Origin: Diplonema papillatum
Lineage: Eukaryota; Euglenozoa; Diplonemea; Diplonemida; Diplonemidae
Reading direction: 5' to 3'
Length of the DNA: 64,000 nucleotides
Assembly (NCBI GenBank): GCA_030068145.1
Contig: JAPJBO010000804.1
Coordinates: 1-64,000, forward strand
Shown piece by piece: positions 54,809-64,000 of this stretch (position 1 is the stretch's first letter; each line of letters starts with the position of its first letter). The notes beneath the pieces are model-generated. The model searched no databases, was not told the origin of the DNA, and worked only from the letters and a program-made list of their open reading frames with translations. A program made the position numbers and the translations under genes.

Positions 54809-55014
54809 ATGCAGCGCGCCGGGAAGCTGGCTCGGCTCGCGGTTGCCCAGCCGCGCTGCCGCTTGCGCTTCTGCTCCAGCCCCGCGTCGAAGGTGGATTT
54901 GTTCAAAGAAGAGCTAGTCAGCGACATTCGACGGAGCCCCTGCCCGACGACTCTCCCGCAGTTTCTGTACGCGTCGTTCGCCGTCGTAGGGTTCGTCGGC
55001 AGTTGGAAGATAAT
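54809..55014 (+). CDS. first exon of a probable mitochondrial protein gene
   Basis: ATG 54809 starts MQRAGKLARLAVAQPRCRLR, basic and Arg-rich with no acidic residue for over 25 positions, typical of a mitochondrial leader. KVDLFKEELVSDIRRS then precedes a likely membrane span (FLYASFAVVGFVGSW). The open frame ends at 55084 inside a repeat A insertion, so a splice donor before that is expected. GTATGC at 55015 is the best-looking donor; GTAGGG at 54986 is in the phase needed by the downstream exon. The true boundary is undecided. A broken copy lies at 53621. No family recognised. Confidence 0.45.
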
Positions 55015-55034
55015 GTATGCATCTCCCTGCCTCG

Positions 55035-55310
55035 TTGGAAATATACTCGAGGGACCGCCTTGTGCTCGTTTCGAAGGAGGCTAGAGGAGGAGAAAACAAG
55101 ACAACTACAAAAGTGGGTCTTCTTTTTTGTTGAACGCTTACGCCCGCCACTAAACCCAGACTTACCTGTGTTTCGTGACGGGGTTAGCGATGGCCTTGTG
55201 CTTGGCGTCCATTTCCACAGGAACTGTAGGCTCCGTGAACAAGCTCCTGGTGGTTCACCATTTTTTTTTGTGTAAGCACCTGCTTTATAGGAAATGCTTG
55301 AGGGCCAACA
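55035..55310 (-). repeat. repeat A, minus strand, in a presumed intron
   Basis: Reverse complement of 18170-18440 with some internal divergence, lying between two coding segments of the probable mitochondrial protein gene. Confidence 0.7.
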
Positions 55311-55362
55311 GATGAGGTACTAGGACCAACAACCACATCCTGCAGCAGGATCATTGCCATAG

Positions 55363-55698
55363 TATTATATTTCAACACCGAATGAACGACGAGAGGAAAC
55401 GGCCTTCATACAGGTTGGAAACCGAGGATTTATACATGATCATGAAGGAAATCGAAAAATCCCGTGCATTTGGAAAGGCAAGGCAACTGTTGTCCCCGCC
55501 CCCCGATCCGATGCCGTCCCAGTGGCGACATCGTCATTGACACAGCTTGCCAGCAAAGAATTTTCGCTAACGCCGGTTTACCCATTCGCGTGCAATACAC
55601 ACATACCGGACCACAAACATTGCAGTTTCGAAGCTGTGTACGATGCTTATTCGGACCCTTACTACGGCGAGGAGGACGAAGAAGAAGACGAAGACTGA
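55363..55698 (+). CDS. probable last exon, acidic C terminus
   Basis: Open from 55363 to TGA at 55696-55698 with strong protein-like character: FIQVGNRGFIHDHEGNRKIP, then CIWKGKATVVPAP and LASKEFSLTPVYPFACNTHI, ending YYGEEDEEEDED. There is no ATG, so it must be a downstream exon; CAG at 55411-55413 after a pyrimidine-rich stretch is a good acceptor (exon from 55414, phase 0). It is probably the 3' exon of the gene starting at 54809, but the pairing is an inference. Confidence 0.5.
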   Translation, partial: YYISTPNERREETAFIQVGNRGFIHDHEGNRKIPCIWKGKATVVPAPRSDAVPVATSSLTQLASKEFSLTPVYPFACNTHIPDHKHCSFEAVYDAYSDPYYGEEDEEEDED

Positions 55699-56079
55699 CA
55701 CCGCGTGCTGGTAGGCTGATTCATTGCGAAAACGAGGGCCGCGGCAACCTGTAGCATAGCCTGGCAGGCGTGAAGAATCTTGAAACAACGCAGTCCTGCG
55801 TCCACCCGGCGCGCGAACCGACGCAAACGCGAAGAAACGAGCGAGGATTCATCCGACAAAATGGCTCCGGTCTGGAGGCTACAACGACATCCACTCGTAG
55901 GCCGCCCCCTGCGGCGCAACGAACGCGTTCCATCTGCGGTATCGTAGACACGGTGTGTGCGACAGTGCGATGCTCAGGGGTAGTCCAAGGCCTGGCAAAC
56001 ACATGAATGCACAAGAAATTTACATCTTGCAACGTGCCAGCGCTAGTTGGGGGCTTCCCGTGGAGATCGCGGTGCTTCC
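55699..56079. other. 3' flank, no gene seen
   Basis: No motif-bearing frame. Probably the 3' UTR of the preceding gene and spacer. Confidence 0.3.
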
Positions 56080-56300
56080 CCGCGGGGCTCGTCCGCCAGC
56101 CAGAACGGCCCCCCGGCTGTGTCAACGTCGACGTCACAGGTTACTGACTGAGCGATTATCTTACTGCACACTTCAGAAGAAAAGAGCCCTGGACGTGTCC
56201 AGACGGTGCTCCCCCGCGCCCGCCAGCCAGAACGGCCCCCCGGCTGTGTCACCGTCGACGCCGCACCCAGCAACGCGCCCCCGACGAAACGACCTTCGAA
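56080..56300 (+). repeat. repeat H, body only
   Basis: CCAGCCAGAACGGCCCCCCG occurs twice (56095 and 56221). A frame reading KKRALDVSRRCSPA and ending RRNDLRS parallels those at 30700 and 57395. The usual 3' end is missing. Confidence 0.55.
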
Positions 56301-56713
56301 GTACGGGGTCGTAATGACGGGCACTTATCCTTTCCCCAGCACGCACTTGCAACCTTCCTTTCCATACACAGCGCTAGCGACAGGCATCCGGGATTCACAA
56401 ACCTTCAGCCCGTGCGGACCTGTCAAACCTTCCACCGAGAAATACAGTCGAGCACACGCGCGTCCTAGCAAACACAATGTAAAACCTAACGGAAAAATGC
56501 CAAAGTACAGCGACCCTTTGCGAGTTACAAAAACAAATTCCGTTTCCTTTTTTCGCTGAGTGTGCCTCAAGGGCTGCAGGACTTGAATCCTGGAGAGCAT
56601 TTCTGAGACCTTATCTTGCACCTTTTGGTCCCGAAACAAAAAAGCAAGTTCTGGTAGATCTAGCGCCAAGGTCGGAAAGCCAAAGGGAAGAGAAGAACGA
56701 GAGGTCTCGGGCA

Positions 56714-57266
56714 GGTGCACTGGAAGAAGGTGTGCGGCGCCGAACCCGACGCCGCCGCCGCCGGCTCCCCTTCCTTCTGAAGGGCGCCCCCAGACCGGTA
56801 CGACGCTGCGACCCTCTTGTTGTCTTACATAAGCGCCAGCTTGAAAGGAAATGCTCGACGATGCTGCCCGACAAATAACAGAAGGGATCCCAAAGAGCTG
56901 TAACTACCGAACCACGTGTTGAACGGACGTGAGGTCATGCGGGTCTACCCCTACACGACAAGACACACAAACACAACAGGTCAAAGTCCTGAGTGAGAAA
57001 ACAACCGCAAGAAGCCGCAAGCAAGGGGCCGGATCCTTGTCACCAAACCGGCACCGCCGTGTAATACTCATCACCCCGCGCTGGTTTTCGGGGTTCTACT
57101 AGTGGTAAGCCACTGTCACCGGTAAGATGACGCCGGCGGCGCCCCTTCCGTCCCCGCACCGGTACGACGCTGCGACCCTCTTCAAAACACTCCGCAGCAT
57201 CGACCGCAAGAAGCCGCGCAAGCAAGGGCCGGGTCCCTGCCATTAAACCGGCACCGCCGTATAATA
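56714..57266 (+). pseudogene. broken copies of the formin first exon
   Basis: Three pieces match the formin gene downstream: 56714-56820 (like 58305-58415, coding the VHWKKVCGAEPD region but with TGG changed to TGA), 57003-57050 (like 58439-58490) and 57129-57266 (like 58352-58495). A repeat P copy (56827-57002) splits the first two. None can encode a formin domain. They record at least two duplications of the 5' part of the gene. Confidence 0.75.
56827..57002 (+). repeat. repeat P inside the formin-like pseudogene
   Basis: TTACATAAGCGCCAGCTTG to CTGAGTGAGAAAACAAC; bases corresponding to 58418-58438 of the intact gene are missing at the insertion point. Confidence 0.75.
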
Positions 57267-57394
57267 CTGCGGACAGAGCTGATGTTAAACGGCATAGAAG
57301 CAGTATGCTCCAAAGACAGCTGGAACGACGCCAAACCCGTGTACCCTCAGGACGTAGCTTTCGCTAATTGGAAGCTGAAGTTTCCCATCAAGGT

Positions 57395-57675
57395 GTTTGC
57401 CGCCGCCGTAGGCCGCGCAGTCGCGAGGAAGAAGAGGGCCCGCAGCGCTACAAGGCGGCGATCCCCCGCGAGACGAGCTCACCCGCCGGCCAGAGCGCCC
57501 GCTGCAGCACCAACTCCGGTGCTACCACTCACTGTAGCAGAGCCGCGACCTGCGGCGCGCCTCCGGAGCGACTTACGCCCGCCGTAGCAGTGCGAAGAGA
57601 AGTGAGGAGACCGGAAACTCCCCGGAGAGATGGTCCCTGCACTCTAACTCGTCTCTCTCGCTCTCTCTCTAATAC
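57395..57675 (+). repeat. repeat H, long copy
   Basis: Frame AAAVGRAVARKKRARSATRR ... RSDLRPP, then GACCGGAAACTCCCCGGAGA and a CT run, as at 30700-30972. A partial copy lies at 63385-63532. Confidence 0.7.
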
Positions 57676-58045
57676 TTATCACCCCGCGCTGGTTTTCGGG
57701 GTTCTAGATCAGAGAACCTCTTCCGAGGACTTTTTGCAACACATGCTGTGCACTAATAATGCCTGTTGGCACTAGTGGTAAGCCACTGTCACCAGTAAGA
57801 TGACTAGTCAGAACGCTGTTTTTCGCGTGTTAACAAAGTATTGTTGGTACTAGAATGTCTAATGTATACTACATTAGTGAAGCTAATGCAGGCCATCGCC
57901 ACAGATATTCTTCATTCTAAACTCGACTACATTCGTAGTTTTCGGGTTCTAGGTCAGAAAACCTCTTCCGAGGACGTTTTGCAACACATGCGGTGCACTG
58001 GTCATGCCTGTCAGCACTAGTGGTAAGCCACCGTCACCAGTATGA
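57672..58045 (+). repeat. duplicated leader segment upstream of the formin gene
   Basis: AACCTCTTCCGAGGAC, TTTTGCAACACATGC and GTGGTAAGCCAC(T/C)GTCACC occur at 57714-57800 and again at 57960-58042, and in shortened form at 57065-57128 next to a formin exon fragment. The duplicated unit thus spans leader plus first exon. Confidence 0.75.
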
Positions 58046-58123
58046 TGGCCTCTAGACTTCTAAACTCAACTACATTTGTAGTTTTCATAGCGTCTTCGCA
58101 AGTGAGTTCCACCAAGTCTTCCC

Positions 58124-60326
58124 ATGATACACAGGTATCCTCAACACATCCTCTTTTTGCCTTCCTCGGGGGAGCTAGACATGCCTGTTCCGCCGCCGCC
58201 GCCTCCGCCGGCCGCGCGAAAGGGCCCGCCGCCCCCGCCGCCGCCGCCTGCCTTGAAACCGCCTGCCAAGCGCCCCCGCGACTGCGACTCGGCGCCCGAC
58301 GCGAAGCAGGTGCACTGGAAGAAGGTGTGCGGCGCCGAACCCGACGCCGACGCCGCCGCCGGCGCCCCTTCCTTCTGGAGGGCGCCCCCGCACCGGTACG
58401 ACGCTGCGACCCTCTTCAAAACATTCCGCAGCATCGACCGCAAGAAGCCGCGCAAGGAAGGCTCGGATCCCTGCCACCAAACCAGCGGCACCCCCGACCA
58501 TGCACTGCGGGCCTCCCCGGGCCAACCTGCGAACACAGACCCAGCAGCCGAACAGCCCCACCACGAGACCGCTTGGGAGGGCGGCGGTGGGGGTGCGGCC
58601 GAGAAGACGGTGCTTCCGCTGCAGCGGCTCAAAAACGTCGAAATCGCGCTTCTGGGGCTGGGCAAGGCATGCACTGTCGGGGCGCTGGAGGCGGCGATCG
58701 AGAACATCGGGTTCTCCGACGGCGAGACCGTCGACTCCGTGCCGGGGGGCGCGGCCGCGGGGCCGAAGGGCTTGGCGGCCCTGAAGGCGTACACCGACGA
58801 CTTGGTCATGCTGCTGCCAGTGTTCCTGCCGACCGACGAAGAGCGGGCTTTGCTCGACGGCGTGAGTGACCCGTCGACGCTGTCTGCGCCGGAGCAGATC
58901 CTGTTGCGCCTTGGGTCTGTCCGCTTGGCGAGGGAAAAGGTGTGTGCATGTGTGGTGCAGGCTGTTGTCGTTTGTGTATCGTGTGTCACGCGTTGTGTAC
59001 GTGTCGTTTGTGCAGATCCTTGGTGTGTCTCAAGTCCGTACGGTTGGCGGGGGGTAAAAACAAGTGTGTGCACACGCATGCCACTTTTGTCAAGTCGCCA
59101 AGTTCACAAAACCCCTTCTCCGCTCTCCTCGTTTTTTTGTAGGTACTCTCCCTTTCTCCAGTCGTGTTTAGGTCGATCTTCGTGTGAAATACCCCAAACT
59201 GCTGGCTAGTGCGGTTCAACGAAAACTCTAGTTTCCCTTTCTACTTTCTCCTACTCTCGCGGTGTACGGTTTTCAGCACCTGCTTACTTGGAAATACTTG
59301 AGGAGACTGCCAGTTGCGAAGTCCAAAGAAGGTCAATGTGCTGTGCACAAAACACAGGTAAATCTGGGTAAGCTCGTGGAACCGGTGAAAGGGACACGAA
59401 TTGCCTGTGTTTATTGTGTCACGATCAACCCAACGCAGGTTGCATGTCTCACCCTCGTCCGCGGCTTCTCGGAGCGCATCGACGCCTTCGAAAAGAACGT
59501 GATGACGCTGAAGGGTGCGGTCGAAGACGCCCTCGCGTCCGAGCAGCTGAAGGTTGCCCTCGCGACGCTGCTCGCCATCGGCAACGACCTGAACAGGGGC
59601 CGCCCCACCGGCAGGGCGTCCGCATTCGCGCCCGAGTCGTTCGAGAAGTTCGAGCAGCTGAGGGCCGGCGACGGGTCCGGCGCCACCGGGATTGACTTCT
59701 TCGTGTCGTGCTGCGCCGCGGACTACTTGCGGCTGCTCCAAGCGTCGCTGTCCGGGGTGACGGCGGAGGCTGCGAAGGTGTCCCTGCCGGAGCTTGGCCA
59801 GGAGGCGCGGGTGCTCGAACAAGAGCTTGCTTTGGTGCGCTCTTCGGTCCCTTGGCCGGAGGAGTATCGGGAAAAGCTGACGAGCAAGTTCCTCGCGTCG
59901 CGGCTGGTGGCGAGGTTCCAGTTCCTCGTAGGGCTGGCGAACCAGGTATCGCGGGACTCGGCCCGCCTTCTCACGAGCCTGCGCTGGAACGGCTGCGCTT
60001 TGGACCAGGCCCTGGCGGCCCTGGTCCGACTGAAGCACGCGGTGCTCACGTCCGCTCGCAAGCTGTCGACCCTCCCGTCTTGCGAACAAGTCGGCTCCGC
60101 CTTCCTCAAGCAGTGGGCCACCGGCGCCCTGGACGTTGCCGTCGCCACCGGTCGCTTCGTCGAATATTCAAGCTGCATGGCGCTGAAGCCAGCGGCCGAC
60201 GCGCCGAAGGCGCGGCCGGCGGACGGCGGCGAAGACTGTGGCGCGCTGCCCTCGCCTCGCTGGAAAACGTTCCTGGGCGAAGACTGGGGCTGGAACGCCG
60301 ACTGGGCGGGTGCCAGCTGCGAATGA
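58124..60326 (+). CDS. formin-like protein (FH1-FH2), two exons
   Basis: Formins nucleate and elongate unbranched actin filaments. Exons are 58124-58939 and 59439-60326, joined in phase 0 by a 499-bp GT-AG intron (GTGTGTGC ... CAACGCAG). The product is 567 residues, or 548 if ATG 58181 is used. The FH1 is short: two proline runs (residues about 22-45) separated by AARKG. FH2 starts with KQVHWKKV (residues 61-68) and contains LPLQRLKNVEIALLGLGK, LDGVSDPSTLSAPEQILLRL, then across the junction VRGFSERIDAFEKNVMTLKG and the diagnostic GNDLNRG. No N-terminal GTPase-binding region is seen and no C-terminal autoregulatory motif is clear, so it may be constitutively active or have undetected upstream exons. 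The intron carries a repeat A fragment. Broken first-exon copies lie upstream. Confidence 0.85.
58940..59438 (+). other. formin intron containing a repeat A fragment
   Basis: Starts GTGTGTGCATG and ends CCAACGCAG. Bases 59277-59372 match repeat A (AAATACTTGAGGAGACTGCC, CACAGGTAAATCTGGGTAAG). The reading frames on both sides match the FH2 domain, which fixes the boundaries well. Confidence 0.8.
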
Positions 60327-60608
60327 ACGAAAGGGTTCCCCCCCCCACAACCCCTGCCCCTACCTGAGGCTTGCACTCCCTGTTTCCCTTTTCCCGCCTG
60401 TGTTTGTTCGGTCTTACATTTTCTTCGAAGAAGACTTAATGTCAGCCTGCGGCAATCCCATGGGGGTACGAGGGACGAAAGTTTCATGTGGTGGAATGTA
60501 AGGGAACCACACCCAGCATCAAACATGCATGAGCTACTGCCTGAGCATTAACCTAAGACTTTCCCCCCCTGAGAGCAGGTAGCTTTCTGTTTTTATCGCC
60601 CGTCCACA

Positions 60609-61445
60609 GTGCTACTTCGCAGATGGGCCACTGCAAAAAGACTACAAGTCAGTGCTGTCTAACGAGTCGCAGTACGGCGGGGGCCCAGAGTCTTTTAACC
60701 GATTGCTCAGACACGGTCTAGGGGGCCTCCCCGTGACGGATTCGCCTGTGTTCTGGTAGCACGGGTGGTCCTGGCCTGACAAACCAGACTCACACCGCCG
60801 CCTTGTCTGCAGATCAGTTCTGCGCTGATGATGGTCCGCCTTATGTGTCCGTGGCTTAAAGGACCGAAACACGGCGCAGACGGGACCAGTGCAGTGTTGA
60901 GCGCATATCCATTCCAGGCACGTTCTTGCAATCCCCCCATTCCAGTAGGGTACACACTTCGCGTAATGCGACTCGCTGACCTCAGCACGCAGGATTACTT
61001 CCTCGCACTCTTTTTCCTTTTGGTACTTCAACCACTGGTGCTGCACACGGCAACTCCATGTCCACTGTGCTCTGCGGAGTTTACTTCGCAGATTGCCACC
61101 GTAAAAAAGAAGACAAGTCAGTGCTGCCTAGCGAGTCGCAGTCACAATCAGGGCGAGTGCCCTGAGTTTTTTTAACTGATTGCACGACACGGTTGTTGGG
61201 GCCTTCTCCCCGTGACGGATTCGCCTGTGCTCTGGTAGCACGGGTGGTCCTGGCTGTGACGAGCTACGAACAGCCGCCTGACAAACCAGACTCACACCGC
61301 AGTCCTGTCTGCAGACACTCAGGTTCCGCGCTGATGATGGTCCGCCTTATGTGTCCGTGGCTTAAAGGACCGAAACACGGCGCAGACGGGACCAGTGCGG
61401 TGTTGAGCACATACCCATTCCAAGCACGTTCTTGCAAACACCCCC
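60609..61445 (+). repeat. tandem pair of repeat D units (470-bp period)
   Basis: ACAAGTCAGTGCTG occurs at 60644 and 61114. Each unit runs through CCGTGACGGATTCGCCTGTG and CACGGGTGGTCCTGG to CCATTCCA(G/A)GCACGTTCTTGC. These are the fullest copies of repeat D. Confidence 0.85.
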
Positions 61446-61854
61446 ACCCCCATCTCTCATCACCGACACAACAGCTGGGTCTCCTCCCTGTCCTACGAGC
61501 TTCCTTCTGACCTTTTGGCTGCTTCTTCCCGTTTTCACACTTCTGCTTTACGAGGGAACGAACCTGTAAGAGTGCCAACGCTACTCTTTCGATAACGTAG
61601 TCTATTCATGATAGCCAACTACATATAAAAGGTGTCACGGGATAAGCCGGCAGCCGCTGCTTAACGGTGCATGCTGATCCGTGTGGTCCGTGTACATAAA
61701 GGTTCCCAATGCTTAACGGCTTTATCACGTGGGCGGCCCTGAGATTACCCCCTCAGGTGACACCACTTTATATTTAGCCGTACTTCAACTTTCTTGCGAT
61801 CGCTGAGCCATTCCACTCCGATGCGCCGTGGAGCTCGATTTTATGTGTCCAGCA

Positions 61855-62945
61855 AATCGCAAGGTTGTAAAGGGCGAACCCCGATCGATAGGGATTTGAG
61901 GTCAAGCACCTTTGTCTCCAATCCGTACTACCAGAAGTCGATGCGCGGCAACCGAGGCAGACTGGAGGCCGCTAAGTCAACCCGGCTTCGGCGACCGCTT
62001 TTCTCAGCGGTAGTGTGGGCACAGTAAGTTCAACCCTTGGTGATGTCGCCCGTCGCGGAAAGCGACAGAGCCCGAAACTCGCCACGAAATTAGCTGGCAT
62101 TAAATTCCCAGCGAACGCAAAGTTGTAAAGGACGAACCCCGATAGGGATTTGAGGTCAAGCACCTTCGTCTCAAATCTGCGACTACTACCAGAAGTCGGC
62201 AGACTAGAGGCCGCTAAGTCAACCCGGCTCCGGCGACCACTTTTCTCAGCGGTTAGTGTGGGCACAGTACGTCCAACCCTTGGTAGTGTCGCCAGCCGCC
62301 GAAAGCGACAGAGCCGAAACTCACAGACAAGAAAATTCGTGTCCTGTTCGGTGGGTTTCGTTCTCTGCCGGTGCTTTACACGAAATTAGCTGGCATTACA
62401 TTACCACCAACGCAAGGTTGTGGAAGAACCCCGATAGGGATTTGAGGTCAAGCACCGTTGTCTCAAATCCGCACTACCAGAAGTCGATGCGCGGCAACCG
62501 AGGCAGACTAGAGGCTGCTAAGTCAACCCGGCTCCGGCGACCGCTTTTCTCAGCGGTCAGTGTGGGCACAGTACGTTCGACCCTTGGTAGTGTCGCCGGC
62601 CGCGGAAAGCGACAGAGCCCGAAACCCACAGACAAGAAGATTCGCGTCCTGTTCGGTGGGTTCCGTTCTCTGCCGGGGCTTTGCACGAAATTAGCTGGCA
62701 TTAAATTCCCAGCGAACGCAAAGTTGTAAAGGACGAACCCCGATAGGGATTTGAGGTCAAGCACACCTTCGTCTCAAATCCGCGACTACTACCAGAAGTC
62801 GATGCGCAGCGCGGCAACCGAGGCAGACTAGAGGCCGCTAAGTCAACCCGGCTCCAGCGACCGCTTTTCTCAGCGGTCAGTGTGGGCAGTGTCGCCAGCC
62901 GCGGAAAGCGACAGAGCCCGAACCCACAGACAAGAAGATTCGTTC
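61855..62945 (+). repeat. four-unit tandem array with a conserved hairpin
   Basis: Units start at GCAA(A/G)GTTGT near 61858, 62116, 62410 and 62717 (spacing about 258, 294 and 307). Each contains GATAGGGATTTGAGGTCAAG, GGCCGCTAAGTCAACCCGGC-like sequence and ACCGCTTTTCTCAGCGGT, the last a perfect 6-bp stem with a 6-base loop in three of four units. Unit ends carry ATTAGCTGGCATTA. No frame is kept between units, so if functional the product would be RNA. Confidence 0.8.
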
Positions 62946-63384
62946 TATAGACACCAAAGTTTGTCTTCCGCAAACCACCCGGCAAAAAAAGAAAAACCAG
63001 CCGTTTTTTTGCCCTGAAAAAGGCTGGCTGGCCTTTTTGGGGCGGCTGCACGGTGGGGGGTGGGTATGAGGTGGTGGTGCAGCGGCTGTGATACAATGCA
63101 AAAGCTAGTTCGCATTTGCAGCAAGTTGGCATTGTGCCTCCAATGTTTTGCCCGATGGCGTGTTTCCGCGGTCAGCCGGAGACTTCAAACCGCCGGCTCT
63201 CTCAACCACGAATAGAATGCAAGGATTCTGTGGCGATAAGCTGCACCCGTCGGTTTCGGCAGTGGTCGATACCTATGAGCCAATTCACCTGCGCCCCCCC
63301 TGAAAACGACCTGAGCTCCAATACGCTCGATTTTTCGCTCGATACGCGTATATAATATTATGTAGCGAAGCGAGCGAACGTGGT

Positions 63385-63532
63385 GCGAGTGCTCCGCAGC
63401 AGAGGACGAGCAGGAACCCGCACGCCAACTCCGGCGCCGCCACCCACTGCAGAGCCGCAACCTGCAGCGCGCCTCCGAAGCGACTTACGCCCGCCGTGGC
63501 AGCACGAAGAGAAGTGAGGAGACCGGAAACAC
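63385..63532 (+). repeat. repeat H, partial
   Basis: CCAACTCCGGCGCCGCCACC to GAGACCGGAAACACCCC, matching 57500-57625. Confidence 0.65.
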
Positions 63533-63820
63533 CCCTTAGCGTTGACGTTGAAAAATGCAGAATACTGTAGCGATGGCCTGCGTTAGTCACCAGTGGCACC
63601 GTGCTGCGCTTCTGGAGTTGGCACCATTCATTCAAATTGTTGTCTTCGCACTTTGCGGGATGATGCCTCCTTCCCCACTTTTACCACCTTCATTCCCAGG
63701 TGCGGAAACGCAATAAACACCATACCAGCGAAACCAAACTGAAACCCGGCCAGTTAGCTGACTTTCGCCGCAGGGCACTCTGCTTTTGCCGCATCCAACC
63801 TGTTCGTGCGCCTACATATC

Positions 63821-64000
63821 ATGTGCAGCGCCGTGAGAAGGGCGCTCGTCGGAGCCCTGTTAGTCGGGCTCTCGTCCTCGAGGTGCTCGTTCAACTCGTT
63901 AAATCTGAACTCAGCCATACACCGAGAAACATCAACGGTCCCGTGTAAGCCCGATGGGGAACTTGACGAGTACCAGTGGTGCGTGATGTTGAATGATGAC
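63821..64000 (+). CDS. start of a possible secreted or membrane protein, runs off the window
   Basis: ATG 63821 opens a frame with no stop for 60 codons to the window edge. It begins MCSAVRRALVGALLVGLSSS, a basic start followed by a hydrophobic core as in signal peptides. The last visible part, CKPDGELDEYQWCVML, loosely recalls the KPGEYCV / DKDEYCI segment in the ectodomains of the two large surface proteins. It may be a third, diverged family member or unrelated; the evidence is short. Confidence 0.4.
   Translation, partial: MCSAVRRALVGALLVGLSSSRCSFNSLNLNSAIHRETSTVPCKPDGELDEYQWCVMLNDD

Noticed and set aside
56325..56720. 131-codon minus-strand frame with fairly good composition
   Set aside because: It lacks an initiating ATG at its start and overlaps a formin exon fragment on the other strand. 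A plus-strand frame in the same place looks equally plausible, so neither is called.
58042..58869. A 275-codon frame overlapping the formin first exon
   Set aside because: It is a shifted frame of the GC-rich formin exon; the formin frame matches the FH1-FH2 pattern and splices cleanly.

Overview
The window is nuclear DNA from a eukaryote, most likely a single-celled protist. Coding DNA is GC-rich and sparse. One gene has a clean GT-AG intron, the encoded proteins are eukaryotic (a formin and large multipass surface proteins with mucin-like stalks), and most of the sequence is decayed dispersed repeats, short inverted-repeat transposons and minisatellites. Species cannot be fixed. A fragment of the 5' end of small-subunit rRNA reads GGTTTCAAG where most eukaryotes have GTCTCAAAG. 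That recalls Euglenozoa (kinetoplastids, diplonemids), but it is a weak hint from a degenerate fragment.

Layout. 1-7.1 kb: a 1653-residue surface protein gene (1162-6123) followed by a partial tandem copy of its own 3' end. 7.1-31.9 kb: a repeat field with no intact gene. It holds copies of a hAT-type MITE, a second MITE with a matching empty site, a ubiquitin-protease-like remnant (9.9-10.4 kb), a reverse-transcriptase remnant (22.1-22.6 kb), fragments of the 5' end of SSU rRNA and the 3' end of LSU rRNA flanking a 22-bp minisatellite (27.25-28.54 kb), and an 18-bp minisatellite (29.9-30.4 kb). 31.9-36.5 kb: a second, 1529-residue paralogue of the surface protein. 36.5-53.5 kb: another repeat field with a long GTA microsatellite, several inverted-repeat elements and palindromes. 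53.5-55.7 kb: a probable two-exon gene with a mitochondrial-type leader, whose first exon is duplicated upstream across an 83-bp minisatellite. 56.7-60.3 kb: broken copies of a formin first exon, then the intact two-exon formin gene. 60.6-63 kb: tandem repeats, including a four-unit array with a conserved hairpin. 63.8 kb to the end: the start of a possible secreted or membrane protein that runs off the window.

Functionally the two big paralogues share one plan: signal peptide, Cys-rich ectodomain, Thr/Pro/Ala stalk, near-identical juxtamembrane segment, then seven predicted membrane spans split 3+4 by a cytoplasmic loop. They look like cell-surface receptors or channel-like proteins. The formin would nucleate actin. 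Nothing links these genes as an operon-like unit. The remainder is best read as a record of transposition, segmental duplication and repeat expansion.
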